A DNA stretch of 64,000 nucleotides from an uncultured Lachnospiraceae bacterium (GTDB lineage: Bacteria > Bacillota > Clostridia > Lachnospirales > Lachnospiraceae): contig CAJUEW010000016.1 of NCBI GenBank assembly GCA_910585465.1, positions 14,133 through 78,132 of the forward strand, in the 5' to 3' direction. Positions 28,154 to 36,125 of this stretch are shown here, piece after piece (position 1 is the first letter of the stretch; the number at the start of each line of letters is the position of its first letter). Below the pieces are notes generated by a model that saw only the letters and a list, made by a program, of their open reading frames with translations, searched no databases and was not told where the DNA came from. The position numbers were made by a program, and so were the translations under genes.

Positions 28154-28507
28154 ATGAGCAACAGGATAAGGGAACTGCGGGAAAAAAGAGGTATGAATCA
28201 GGAAGCGCTGGCAGGATTTATCGGGGTGTCACAGCAGACCATCAGCAAGGTAGAGAGAAACACAGATGCCTTGGGCGTTGACCTGCTGATTGAAATATCG
28301 GATTTTTTCTCTGTTACAACAGATTATCTGCTGGGATTGTCTGATGAAAAGAGAAACCTTTTTCTGGAAAACCGGGTCAATCGGAAAATTGACAGCTACT
28401 ATGACCTTATTGTTGAGTTTGAGGAACTTAATGAAAATAATAAAAAAGTTGTGCAGGTGATGATCAGGGCATTGAAGGAAGCGCAGACAGACGGAGAGCT
28501 GCGGTAA
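28154..28507 (+). CDS. XRE-family transcriptional regulator
   Basis: 117 residues. HTH_3 domain (about 5-60) with MNQEALAGFIGVSQQTISKVERN and the common IEISDFFSVTTDYLLGLSDE closure, followed by a helical tail, probably for dimerisation. GGAGGG precedes ATG 28154. Single-gene unit ended by a strong terminator. Targets are not evident; the next gene in each direction is on the other strand. Confidence 0.9.
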   Translation: MSNRIRELREKRGMNQEALAGFIGVSQQTISKVERNTDALGVDLLIEISDFFSVTTDYLLGLSDEKRNLFLENRVNRKIDSYYDLIVEFEELNENNKKVVQVMIRALKEAQTDGELR

Positions 28508-28535
28508 TAAGCGCAGAGGAAAGCTGTTCCAGTGA

Positions 28536-28572
28536 AAAAGCCCCGGAGGTCCGATTCTCAGGGGCTTTTCTT
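28536..28572 (+). terminator. Terminator of the XRE gene
   Basis: AAAAGCCCC (28536-28544) pairs with GGGGCTTTT (28561-28569), 28 bases after the stop. A-rich on the left and T-rich on the right, it could also work for the convergent secreted-protein gene. Confidence 0.85.
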
Positions 28573-28610
28573 CTATGGGAGGCATTAGGGATGCCTGTCC
28601 AGAGGGGGCG

Positions 28611-29012
28611 TCAGTTCTCTTTGGTCAAAGAGATGTCCACATATTCTTTCACGTTTGACGCATTATAAACATATCCGCCGAAAGATGCCGTATAAGTATG
28701 ACCGGATACTACATCTTTATATTTGGTAGTAGTATAGTAGCTTTCTTTCGTGTCAAAGGACCAGAAGCCTACTCTTTTACCGGTGGTGTCATCCTTTAGG
28801 GAAAGGGAGCCTGTAATACGTGATGTTCCCTTTTTGCCCGAGATATACAGAGTGCAGGCGGCCTCGTTATCGGAAAAGTTTAGTCCGATCTGCAGCATAT
28901 TGGTGTTATCCCAATATGGAGTAACGCCTGCAGCATAGGATACTGAGGGCAGACTGCAGATAAGGATTGCAGCCAGTAAAAGAGTGCTGATACACTTTCT
29001 GAATTTGCTCAT
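28611..29012 (-). CDS. Small secreted protein of unknown function
   Basis: 133 residues. Signal peptide with cleavage expected after SVSYA (about residue 27). The mature part is about 106 residues of beta-rich sequence with a single cysteine (ACTLYISGKKG; TKYKDVVSGHTYTASFGGYVYN), reminiscent of small beta-sandwich secreted proteins; no family recognised. GGAG precedes the start at 29012. Divergent from the sigma/anti-sigma pair across 95 bases, so it may be a target of that sigma factor; this is inference. Confidence 0.8.
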   Translation of the reverse strand: MSKFRKCISTLLLAAILICSLPSVSYAAGVTPYWDNTNMLQIGLNFSDNEAACTLYISGKKGTSRITGSLSLKDDTTGKRVGFWSFDTKESYYTTTKYKDVVSGHTYTASFGGYVYNASNVKEYVDISLTKEN

Positions 29013-29037
29013 AAAGATTTTCTCCTTTCTTTGTAGA

Positions 29038-29067
29038 TTGATAAGCATACTGCATACCTACTATAAT
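29038..29067 (+). promoter_or_regulatory. Promoter of the sigma/anti-sigma pair
   Basis: TTGATA (29038-29043), 18-base spacer, TATAAT (29062-29067), about 40 bases before the sigma gene. This looks like a housekeeping promoter. Confidence 0.55.
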
Positions 29068-29107
29068 AACGTTGAAGGTTCAAAAATTTTCACAATGGTG
29101 ATAAAAA

Positions 29108-29650
29108 ATGTTGATTTTTTTAGAAATACTGGAAGAAGAGGATCGGGAAAGCTTCAGAGAAATCTATGAAAGAAACTATCTGAAGATGTACCATGTGTCA
29201 TATAGTATTCTGAAGCATCCGGAGGATACGGAAAATGCGGTGCATGATTCTTTCGCAAAGCTGGCGGAGCTGTATGATCGGTATAAGCATCTGTCTCCGG
29301 AAAAGATGGCATCCTTGTGTACAACTATTGTAAAAAATAAATCCATTGATATTATCAGGAAAAGGAAACGTTTTTCGGCCAGGGAGATAGAGGATGAGAT
29401 GACAGAAGTGCCGGAGCCGGATATTCTGTCCCATATTATAAAAAATGAGGAAGAGGAATTGCTCCGGGAGAAGCTTGAAAAGCTGAGCGAGCCGCTGAAG
29501 CTGGTTCTGATATTAAAATATTATCATCGGCTTAAGAGTAAAGAGATTGCAAAGATTCTGGATATTACGCCCCGGACTGTGGAGATGAGACTGCACAGGG
29601 CAAAACAAAAATTAAGGGAAGAACTGGGAAATGACAGAGGAAGTATTTGA
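29108..29650 (+). CDS. ECF-like sigma-70 family RNA polymerase sigma factor
   Basis: 180 residues. Region 2 (about 15-85) with HPEDTENAVHDSFAKL and the KNKSIDIIRKRKR end; region 4 (about 120-172) with LVLILKYYHRLKSKEIAKILDITPRTVEMRLHRA, in blocks typical of ECF factors. The ATG at 29108 has no clear Shine-Dalgarno. Overlaps the next gene by 20 bases, so the pair is coupled. It would direct transcription of a small regulon; the nearest candidate is the divergent secreted protein. Confidence 0.92.
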   Translation: MLIFLEILEEEDRESFREIYERNYLKMYHVSYSILKHPEDTENAVHDSFAKLAELYDRYKHLSPEKMASLCTTIVKNKSIDIIRKRKRFSAREIEDEMTEVPEPDILSHIIKNEEEELLREKLEKLSEPLKLVLILKYYHRLKSKEIAKILDITPRTVEMRLHRAKQKLREELGNDRGSI

Positions 29651-30314
29651 GAAGTTACTTACAGAGGCTGTCTGCAAGATGGCGCAGGAGGAGGAGCAGG
29701 CTTATCCTTCCCAAAGTGAACTGCAGGAGAGCTACCGATTATCAGATCGTTTTTATCAAAGAATGGAACAGCTAATCCTGAAAGTAGAACAAAGAGAAAT
29801 GCGTAAAGGACGCAGGACAAAAGCCGCCATTTGCGCGGCCTGTCTGCTGTTGTTTATCATCTGGTGGCATCCGGATATATTGGTAAAAGCAAAAGTAAAC
29901 ATATGGGAATGGCTCCGCACATATGTCAGCTTTCATTTTGAATGGCAAGATTTTAAAATACAAAAATATGAAATTAATTATGTGCCAGATGAGTATGAAA
30001 TTGTGTTTGATAATTTGAATGAGAATATAAGAACGGTAATCTTTCAAAATAAAAGTGGCGATAACATAGAGCTGGTCTATACATTTATAGAAAACAGGAT
30101 GGAAATTGATAATAAGGAAAAGGATCTTAAAGTATTATATGAAGATGGACTTCCTGTATATTATCTGGAGTCTGATATCGGGGAGTCCGGTATTCTTATA
30201 TGGGAAGACAAGAAGCATGATATAGTATTTACCCTTATATCCACCCTGGATTACGAGGAAATGGATAAAATCCGCAGGGGAATCCAGCCCGAGGAAGAAG
30301 CAGAGAAGTTTTAG
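29631..30314 (+). CDS. Membrane protein with DUF4367-like domain, probable anti-sigma factor
   Basis: 227 residues. Cytoplasmic N-terminal part (about 1-63, acidic and helical), one membrane segment (about 65-82, CAACLLLFIIWW), then an extracytoplasmic beta-rich domain (about 105-220) like DUF4367 (YVPDEYEIVFDN; NIELVYTFIEN). The layout, with the upstream overlapping sigma gene, fits an anti-sigma that senses an envelope signal. No zinc anti-sigma (HxxxCxxC) motif is present, so the interaction type is uncertain. Confidence 0.8.
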   Translation: MTEEVFEKLLTEAVCKMAQEEEQAYPSQSELQESYRLSDRFYQRMEQLILKVEQREMRKGRRTKAAICAACLLLFIIWWHPDILVKAKVNIWEWLRTYVSFHFEWQDFKIQKYEINYVPDEYEIVFDNLNENIRTVIFQNKSGDNIELVYTFIENRMEIDNKEKDLKVLYEDGLPVYYLESDIGESGILIWEDKKHDIVFTLISTLDYEEMDKIRRGIQPEEEAEKF

Positions 30315-30396
30315 GCTGACCCTGAAAAAACTGACAGACAGAAGCCAGCCTATGGTATTTGCGATGAAAGAAACGCTCCCCTGTTCCGTTGCTTAA

Positions 30397-31341
30397 CTAC
30401 AGAATTACTAAAAAATAGGCGGCATATCCGGTCAGCAGCAAAGCGCCGTGCCAGCGGTTAAGCCTTTTTCCTTTTACACAGAATAAAAGCAAAAGCAGGG
30501 CCGCTGCCGCTGCAACAACACTGTCAAAGCGAAAGTTTTCTGCAAAGCCTACCGGGTGAATCAGAGCAGAAAGTCCTACTACAAACAAAATATTAAAAAT
30601 ATTGCTGCCCACAATATTACCTATGGCAATGTCGTGTGTTCCTTTTCTTGTTGCCATGACAGAGGTAACAAGCTCCGGCAAAGAGGTGCCGAGCGCCACA
30701 ATAGTAAGACCAATAAAGCGTTCGGTCATGCCCAGCCTTGAGGCAATCGCAGAAGCCGCATCCACTACAATGTTGCTTCCCCCTACTGTCATGGTCAGAC
30801 CAAGAAGGCAGAACAGGATTATCTGCCAGGGCTTTCCGTATTTGAGGCTCCCGCCTTCATTATGATTAGTTTGTTTTTCTTCATTACTTTTTTTCGACGT
30901 GATAAATAAATAAACAAAATAAAGAATGAAGATAAGTATTTGTACAATACCGTCCGCAAGTCCGATACTCCCGTCGAGGCCCTGTATCAGAAGCAGCACA
31001 CTGATTGCCGTCAGAAAGGGAAGCTCATAGCTGACTGTGCTTTTAGCAACCGTCAGCGGAGTAATGACGGAAGAGATCCCAAGAATAATAAGAATGTTCA
31101 GTATATTGCTGCCCAGCACATTTCCTATGGTAATATCAGCGTTGCCCTTAAGCACGGCGGAGATACTGACTGCCGCTTCGGGCATACTGGTGCCCATTGC
31201 GACTACCGTAAGACCTATTACAAGCTGTGATATTCCAAGCCTTTCTGCAAGCCCGGAGGCTCCCCCTACAAACAAATCCGCTCCCTTTACAAGCAGGACA
31301 ATACCTGCTGCCAAAACAAGCAGCCATCCTAATATTTCCAT
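30397..31341 (-). CDS. Calcium/sodium antiporter (CaCA family, YrbG-like)
   Basis: 314 residues, about ten membrane segments in two inverted halves. Each half has the alpha-repeat motif: GLTVVAMGTSMPEAAVSISA with NVLGSNILNI in the first, and GLTIVALGTSLPELVTSVMA with NIVGSNIFNI in the second. Acidic Glu in each repeat binds the cation. Exports Ca2+ in exchange for Na+ or H+. A basic loop (about 150-165) joins the halves. Lies 111 bases downstream of the acetyltransferase gene on the same strand. Confidence 0.95.
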   Translation of the reverse strand: MEILGWLLVLAAGIVLLVKGADLFVGGASGLAERLGISQLVIGLTVVAMGTSMPEAAVSISAVLKGNADITIGNVLGSNILNILIILGISSVITPLTVAKSTVSYELPFLTAISVLLLIQGLDGSIGLADGIVQILIFILYFVYLFITSKKSNEEKQTNHNEGGSLKYGKPWQIILFCLLGLTMTVGGSNIVVDAASAIASRLGMTERFIGLTIVALGTSLPELVTSVMATRKGTHDIAIGNIVGSNIFNILFVVGLSALIHPVGFAENFRFDSVVAAAAALLLLLFCVKGKRLNRWHGALLLTGYAAYFLVIL

Positions 31342-31452
31342 TACAAACCCCTCCTTTACCGGGACATAGTAAACGCAGAAATTTATTCTGTGTAAGCTGT
31401 TCCTTTTGCTGCTGGCACAGTAGATAGGATTTCCCTTTTTACCGGTAGAAAT

Positions 31453-31938
31453 TTATAATTCATGATAATAAGGACAGATATTTTCAAAATGTCCGTCCTT
31501 CATTCTAAAACCGTTCGGAATGATACCCAGCGGAATAAATCCAAGTCTTTCATATAAATGCCTGGCGTGAATATTACTTTCAACCACCGCGTTAAACTGC
31601 AATATTTTAAATGCATGTTTTTTTGCCTGCTTCAGGCTGTCCAGAACAAGCTTTTCTCCGATATGCTGTCCTCTGCTTCCGGAGCTGACCGCATAGCTTG
31701 TATTGCAGATGTGTCCGCATCGCCCCACATTATTGGGATGAAGTATGTAAAGTCCGCATATGGTATGGCTGTACTCATCTTCAGCAACAGCAGCATATGT
31801 TTGGGACGCAAAAAATTCAGCTCCTGTCACACTGTTCAGTAATTCCTCCTGAGGGAAAGCAATGCCTTCCTCTACGATTTCGTTCCAGATCTGAATCATT
31901 GCTTCCAAATCGTTTTTTTCATAAGCCCGCACTATCAT
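31453..31938 (-). CDS. GNAT-family N-acetyltransferase
   Basis: 161 residues starting MIVRAYEKNDLEAMIQIWNEIV. GNAT fold with acetyl-CoA loop SSGSRGQHIGEKLVLDSL and the C-terminal LYERLGFIPLGIIPNGF motif. The substrate is unknown; the fold resembles phosphinothricin- or small-molecule-acetylating groups. GGAG lies 8 bases before the start, so the longer frame to 32070 is rejected. Confidence 0.9.
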   Translation of the reverse strand: MIVRAYEKNDLEAMIQIWNEIVEEGIAFPQEELLNSVTGAEFFASQTYAAVAEDEYSHTICGLYILHPNNVGRCGHICNTSYAVSSGSRGQHIGEKLVLDSLKQAKKHAFKILQFNAVVESNIHARHLYERLGFIPLGIIPNGFRMKDGHFENICPYYHEL

Positions 31939-32186
31939 TTCAATTACTCCATAATTTTTGATTATAATCTGACAGATTTTAAGGGAAATAAAATCACATG
32001 GCATATTATAGCACAATAACCGGAGGATATGAAGAACTGATTTTTCCGCGGGGAGCCCCCTGGTTTTCAAAAATTACATTTTCCGGAAGCTTAAGCTGAT
32101 TTTCTTGTATGCTGCCGGTAGACAAACGAAAAAAGAGATCATATAATAAAGCCAGCAAAAAAACGCATGTTTTTTGGAGGATATTC

Positions 32187-33530
32187 ATGTTTGCAAAAAT
32201 GCGGAACCGAATGACCGGAACTCAGTGGATTGCGGTTGGTTTTTTGATCATTATATTATGCGGAACTCTCCTTCTCATGCTGCCTGTATCCAACCGGGAG
32301 CCGGGAGGCACAGATTTCCTGTCAGCGCTGTTCACAGCGACCAGTGCCACCTGTGTGACAGGACTGGTGGTTGTGGATACCTATCAGCACTGGAGCCTGT
32401 TCGGACAGATGGTGATTATCATCATGATTCAGGTAGGCGGCCTTGGTTTTGTGACTATTGGCGTGACCATTCTTCTGATGATGGGAAAAAAAATCGGGCT
32501 TGCGGACAGGGGTCTCTTAAAGGATAGTGTGAATACCCTGGAGATTGGCGGGATTGTTCGTCTTACAAAGCTGATTGTAAAAGGAACACTGTTGATAGAA
32601 GGTGTGGGTGCGCTGCTTTTTTCCATCCGGTTTATACCGGAGTTTGGACTTCTTAAGGGAATCTATTATGGGATATTTCATTCCATATCTGCTTTCTGCA
32701 ATGCAGGCTTTGACCTGATGGGACAGTTTGAGGCATATTCTTCTCTGAGCCGTTACGCGGATGATTGGTTGGTGAACCTGACGGCAGTAAGTTTGATTCT
32801 GACAGGCGGCCTTGGCTTTGTTGTGTGGAGAGATCTGCATAAAAATCGGCTCCATTTCAGGAAATATACACTGCATACAAAGATGGTATTAACGGCATTT
32901 GCAGTTCTTGTCATAGTTCCTACAATTTTATTCTGGCTTTTGGAGCGGAATGGGGTGCTGGCAGGTATGAGTGGTTCCGGACAGTTTCTTGGCTCCCTTT
33001 TTGCGGCAGTAACACCCAGAACGGCAGGATTTAATACAACCGATGTGGCGGGAATGGGCGATGCCGGGAAGCTGCTTACTATGGTTTTGATGCTGGTTGG
33101 CGGAAATCCGGGTTCTACGGCAGGCGGCGTTAAGACAACGACCATTATGGTTCTTTTATGTTATATTGTTTCTATGATTCAGCATCGGGACGGCGTTAAT
33201 ATCTACGGACGGAGACTGGAGAATGGGATGATTGAAAAGGCAGCCATAGTATTTACACTGTCTCTTTCTATGGCAGTGACTGCATCCTTTCTTATTTGTG
33301 CAGTGGACAGGCTTCCGCTGACAGATGTGCTTCTGGAAACCTTTTCTGCGGTTAATACTGTGGGAATGAGTACCGGGATTACAAGGGATACAGGCGCGTT
33401 TTCCAGGCTTGTTCTGATCCTTCTGATGTACTGCGGCCGGATCGGAAGTCTGTCATTTGCTATGGCATTTACGGATAAACGTCAGAAATCCAGTGTCCGC
33501 CAGCCAATGGAGCGGATTAATATCGGTTAA
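32187..33530 (+). CDS. trkH: Trk/Ktr potassium transporter membrane subunit
   Basis: 447 residues, SKT superfamily with four pore repeats; visible loops include TATSATCVTGLVVVDT, FHSISAFCNAGFDLMG, AAVTPRTAGFNTTDV and SAVNTVGMSTGITRD. It forms the K+ pathway in the membrane with the TrkA/KtrA gating ring encoded next. GGAGGA lies 6 bases before ATG 32187; the upstream in-frame extension is rejected. The TrkA gene begins 15 bases after the stop. Confidence 0.95.
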   Translation: MFAKMRNRMTGTQWIAVGFLIIILCGTLLLMLPVSNREPGGTDFLSALFTATSATCVTGLVVVDTYQHWSLFGQMVIIIMIQVGGLGFVTIGVTILLMMGKKIGLADRGLLKDSVNTLEIGGIVRLTKLIVKGTLLIEGVGALLFSIRFIPEFGLLKGIYYGIFHSISAFCNAGFDLMGQFEAYSSLSRYADDWLVNLTAVSLILTGGLGFVVWRDLHKNRLHFRKYTLHTKMVLTAFAVLVIVPTILFWLLERNGVLAGMSGSGQFLGSLFAAVTPRTAGFNTTDVAGMGDAGKLLTMVLMLVGGNPGSTAGGVKTTTIMVLLCYIVSMIQHRDGVNIYGRRLENGMIEKAAIVFTLSLSMAVTASFLICAVDRLPLTDVLLETFSAVNTVGMSTGITRDTGAFSRLVLILLMYCGRIGSLSFAMAFTDKRQKSSVRQPMERINIG

Positions 33531-33544
33531 TGGGGGATTGCTTT

Positions 33545-34192
33545 ATGAAATCATTTTTAATTATCGGAATGGGCCGGTTCGGCCACTATCTTTGTCAGGA
33601 GCTGTCCAAGCTGGGGAATGAGATTCTGGCTGTGGATGAGGATGAAGAACGTCTGGCTCCCTGTCTTCCGCTGGTTACAAGCGCTAAGATCGGCGACTGT
33701 ACAAAGCCGGAGGTATTACAGGAGCTTGGAATCGGAAATTTTGACAGATGCTTTGTCTGCATCGGAACGAATTTTCAGAGCAGCCTGGAAATTACCAGCC
33801 TTTTAAAAGAGATGGGAGCAGGCTATGTGGTCAGCCGTGCCAGTACGGATGTTCAGGCAAAGTTCCTTCTCCGCAACGGTGCGGACGAGGTTGTCTATCC
33901 GGAACGTGATATCGCTGAAAAGATCGCGAAAAAATCAAGTGCAAATCATGTTTTCGATTTTGTAGATTTGGGGGATTACGGAATTTATGAAGCCCTTCCA
34001 ATGAAAAACTGGGTGGGAAGGAGTATTAAGCAGTTAAATGTTCGTGTCAACTATGGTGTCAGCATCCTTGGCATCCGGAATAACGACGGCACCATGCTTA
34101 TGCCCGGCGCGGACTACTGTTTCCGTGCAGAGGACCATCTGCTGATTCTGGGAAGCGATACTGATCTGGCGAAATTTTTGAAAAAGCTTTGA
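33545..34192 (+). CDS. trkA: Trk/Ktr potassium transporter regulatory subunit
   Basis: 215 residues: RCK_N Rossmann domain with GMGRFGHYL nucleotide motif (about 7-16) and acidic D at the end of strand 2 (AVDEDEE), then an RCK_C domain (about 135-215), the c-di-AMP-binding domain in many Firmicutes. It gates TrkH. ATG 33545 has TGGGGGA upstream; a start at 33530 overlaps the trkH stop but lacks a site. Confidence 0.95.
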   Translation: MKSFLIIGMGRFGHYLCQELSKLGNEILAVDEDEERLAPCLPLVTSAKIGDCTKPEVLQELGIGNFDRCFVCIGTNFQSSLEITSLLKEMGAGYVVSRASTDVQAKFLLRNGADEVVYPERDIAEKIAKKSSANHVFDFVDLGDYGIYEALPMKNWVGRSIKQLNVRVNYGVSILGIRNNDGTMLMPGADYCFRAEDHLLILGSDTDLAKFLKKL

Positions 34193-34210
34193 TAAATAAT
34201 ATTATCAGCG

Positions 34211-34270
34211 TCCCCGGCATGTCTATACATGGATATACGGTATTCTATACAGGCATAGACATGCCGGGGA
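34211..34270. repeat. 16-bp perfect inverted repeat between trkA and yaaL
   Basis: TCCCCGGCATGTCTAT (34211-34226) and its exact reverse complement (34255-34270) flank a 28-base loop. It lies between convergent trkA and the yaaL-like gene. Neither strand has a good T-run, so termination is possible but not certain. Confidence 0.5.
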
Positions 34271-34308
34271 TGTTCTCTGTCCGGTGTTCTTTTCCCAATA
34301 TTATATCT

Positions 34309-34527
34309 TCATGTTGTCAAATCCAGTAATTCTGCCTGCTTAAGCAGGAATCGATAGCGCATTTGTACAGCTTTAAGTTCGTAAATAGAGCAGTCAATCA
34401 GATCCGGATCAACCACATTTTCAAAGTTGGAGTAAGCACAGTCCAGTGCAGATTTGGTCTTTCGGATATCTTCTAAAAGCTGCTGTCTGCGGGGATCTGC
34501 ACTCATGTTTGTTTCTGTGTGTCTCAT
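34309..34527 (-). CDS. yaaL: DUF2508 family protein (YaaL-like)
   Basis: 72 residues, acidic and helical: LLEDIRKTKSALDCAYSNFENVVDPDLIDCSIYELKAVQMRYRFLLKQ in continuous family-like order, with the VDPDLIDxxIYEL core typical of DUF2508. Function unknown. Usually just before bofA and after recR; here it is on the opposite strand to bofA. Start 34527 has AAGGAAG 6 bases upstream; the ATG at 34533 abuts it. Confidence 0.85.
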   Translation of the reverse strand: MRHTETNMSADPRRQQLLEDIRKTKSALDCAYSNFENVVDPDLIDCSIYELKAVQMRYRFLLKQAELLDLTT

Positions 34528-34655
34528 CTGCATCTTCCTTCCTGTTCTGGGAAAATTGGGTTACTATCAGTATAGTCGCCAAAAGGAAAATTTATACGGA
34601 AACGGGAATATTTTTCATCTCTTTTCATATAGTGAAACAGAGAGGGGCGGTAAAT

Positions 34656-34928
34656 ATGGAAAAAGAAACGGGAGTTCTGGTCATTGCGGGAGCATGTATG
34701 CTGGTGCTTTTTATAGTTACTGTAAAACATAAAGCAGAGCTTTTGCTGAATTTCTGTCTGAGGGCAGTTATGGGCGGAATTTCCATATATGGGATTAATA
34801 TTTTAATGGAAATGTGGGGCATACCATGCGCGGTTGGAATTAACCTTTATAGTCTGCTGGCCTCAGGCACTCTCGGATTCAGCGGTGTTTCTCTGCTCTA
34901 CGCAGTTGCCGCTTTTCATTTCTTATGA
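34656..34928 (+). CDS. bofA: Pro-sigma-K processing inhibitor BofA family protein
   Basis: 90 residues, nearly all hydrophobic with about three segments (6-22, 28-50, 60-90). It has the family's C-terminal pattern GINLYSLLASGTLGFSGVSLLYAV. BofA holds the sigma-K protease SpoIVFB inactive in the forespore-engulfing membrane. In Clostridia BofA is kept even where sigma-K is processed differently. GAGGGG precedes ATG 34656. The gene is transcribed away from yaaL across 128 bases. Confidence 0.88.
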   Translation: MEKETGVLVIAGACMLVLFIVTVKHKAELLLNFCLRAVMGGISIYGINILMEMWGIPCAVGINLYSLLASGTLGFSGVSLLYAVAAFHFL

Positions 34929-34965
34929 TTTATATCTAAAAAGTGTGAACAAGCTGTAAATCCCA

Positions 34966-34994
34966 TAGACATTTATAAAAGTATTATCTATAAT
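34966..34994 (+). promoter_or_regulatory. Promoter of the Tad pilus operon
   Basis: TAGACA (34966-34971), 17-base spacer, TATAAT (34989-34994), about 125 bases before the GTG of the first Tad gene. It is the only strong promoter seen before a run of ten overlapping or close genes. Confidence 0.65.
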
Positions 34995-35118
34995 GAAAAC
35001 GTGATAAACGTTTATCTAAAAGTGGCATTCGCCATTGGCTCAATGTTTTATTCCGAGCCGGATTCCATTAGAAAATTGCAGCATGAAAAAACCGGATTTT
35101 GTGTTGCTGGAGGTTATT

Positions 35119-36114
35119 GTGAAGAGCACAAAATTGTGGATTGCAGACTCTGAAACCCTTTATATCAGGGCTTTTATGGAGTATGTCAATCTAAAGAAAA
35201 GTCATTTATTCCAGGTAAGGATATGTACGGAAAAGGAACAGCTTGAAAGAGCGTTTGCCGAAGAAGAAATTGAGATTTTGCTGATATCGGCAGAGTGGTA
35301 TGCAGTCTGTAAGGATCTGATACACAATGAATGTGTAATCTTTTTATCTGAAGGGAGCCTTACAGGAAATTACCGTATGTATCCGGCTGTCTATAAGTAT
35401 CAGTCTGTAGAAAATATTCTCCGTGAGATTATGTACTACTACTCGGAACAGGAGAATGAAGCAGAGTATTTTGCAGGGATATGCAGGGACAACAGAGTGA
35501 TAGGAGTATATTCTCCGATTGGCGGGATCGGTAAAACAACATTTGCCCTGGTTTTGGGGCAGATACTTGCAGAGAACCAGAATGTTTTATATCTCAATCT
35601 GGAAGAATGCTCAGGCTTTAAAGAATTTCTGGGCGGAAGCCATTGGAACCTTTCCGATTTAATCTACTATCTTAGACAAAAAAAGGCGCCGTTTCTCTAT
35701 CGTCTCAATAGTATGGTTCAGAAGCTGGACCATATGGACTATATTCCCCCATGCGAGTCTTATACAGATTTCCGGCAGATTTCCACGGAAGAATGGCAGC
35801 AGATGCTGTATCTGATCCGTACACAGAGCTCTTATGACACCATCATATTGGATATGGGTAATATTTCAGGTCATGAGATGGATTTGTTGCGCCAGTGTGA
35901 CGGCATTTATGTTCTGGTGCGTCAGGATGTAATCTCTCAGTCCAAAATCAGCCAGTGGGAAAGCTACATTCAGATTTTAGACGGTATGGATGTGATGGAA
36001 AAGACACAGAAGCTGGAGCTTCCGGCTGGTACTGCGGTATATGGCAGAGGAGAAGATTTTTTCATGCAGCAGCAAAAGCTGAGGAGCTTTATCAGAAATC
36101 TCCTGCAGGAATAG
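35119..36114 (+). CDS. cpaE: CpaE-like pilus assembly ATPase
   Basis: 331 residues: N-terminal receiver-like domain (about 1-110) and a MinD/ParA-type ATPase (about 125-320) with P-loop YSPIGGIGKTTFALVLGQ. The first signature Lys of the deviant Walker A is Ile here. CpaE-type proteins place or help build Tad pili at the membrane. GTG 35119 is chosen because CTGGAGGT lies 5 bases before it; an upstream ATG at 35083 has no ribosome binding site. First gene of the operon. Confidence 0.87.
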   Translation: MKSTKLWIADSETLYIRAFMEYVNLKKSHLFQVRICTEKEQLERAFAEEEIEILLISAEWYAVCKDLIHNECVIFLSEGSLTGNYRMYPAVYKYQSVENILREIMYYYSEQENEAEYFAGICRDNRVIGVYSPIGGIGKTTFALVLGQILAENQNVLYLNLEECSGFKEFLGGSHWNLSDLIYYLRQKKAPFLYRLNSMVQKLDHMDYIPPCESYTDFRQISTEEWQQMLYLIRTQSSYDTIILDMGNISGHEMDLLRQCDGIYVLVRQDVISQSKISQWESYIQILDGMDVMEKTQKLELPAGTAVYGRGEDFFMQQQKLRSFIRNLLQE

Positions 36115-36125
36115 GAGGAACTATA

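Noticed and set aside
35035..35118. Longer N-terminus of the CpaE-like protein
   Set aside because: No ribosome binding site before the earlier ATGs, while GTG 35119 follows CTGGAGGT.
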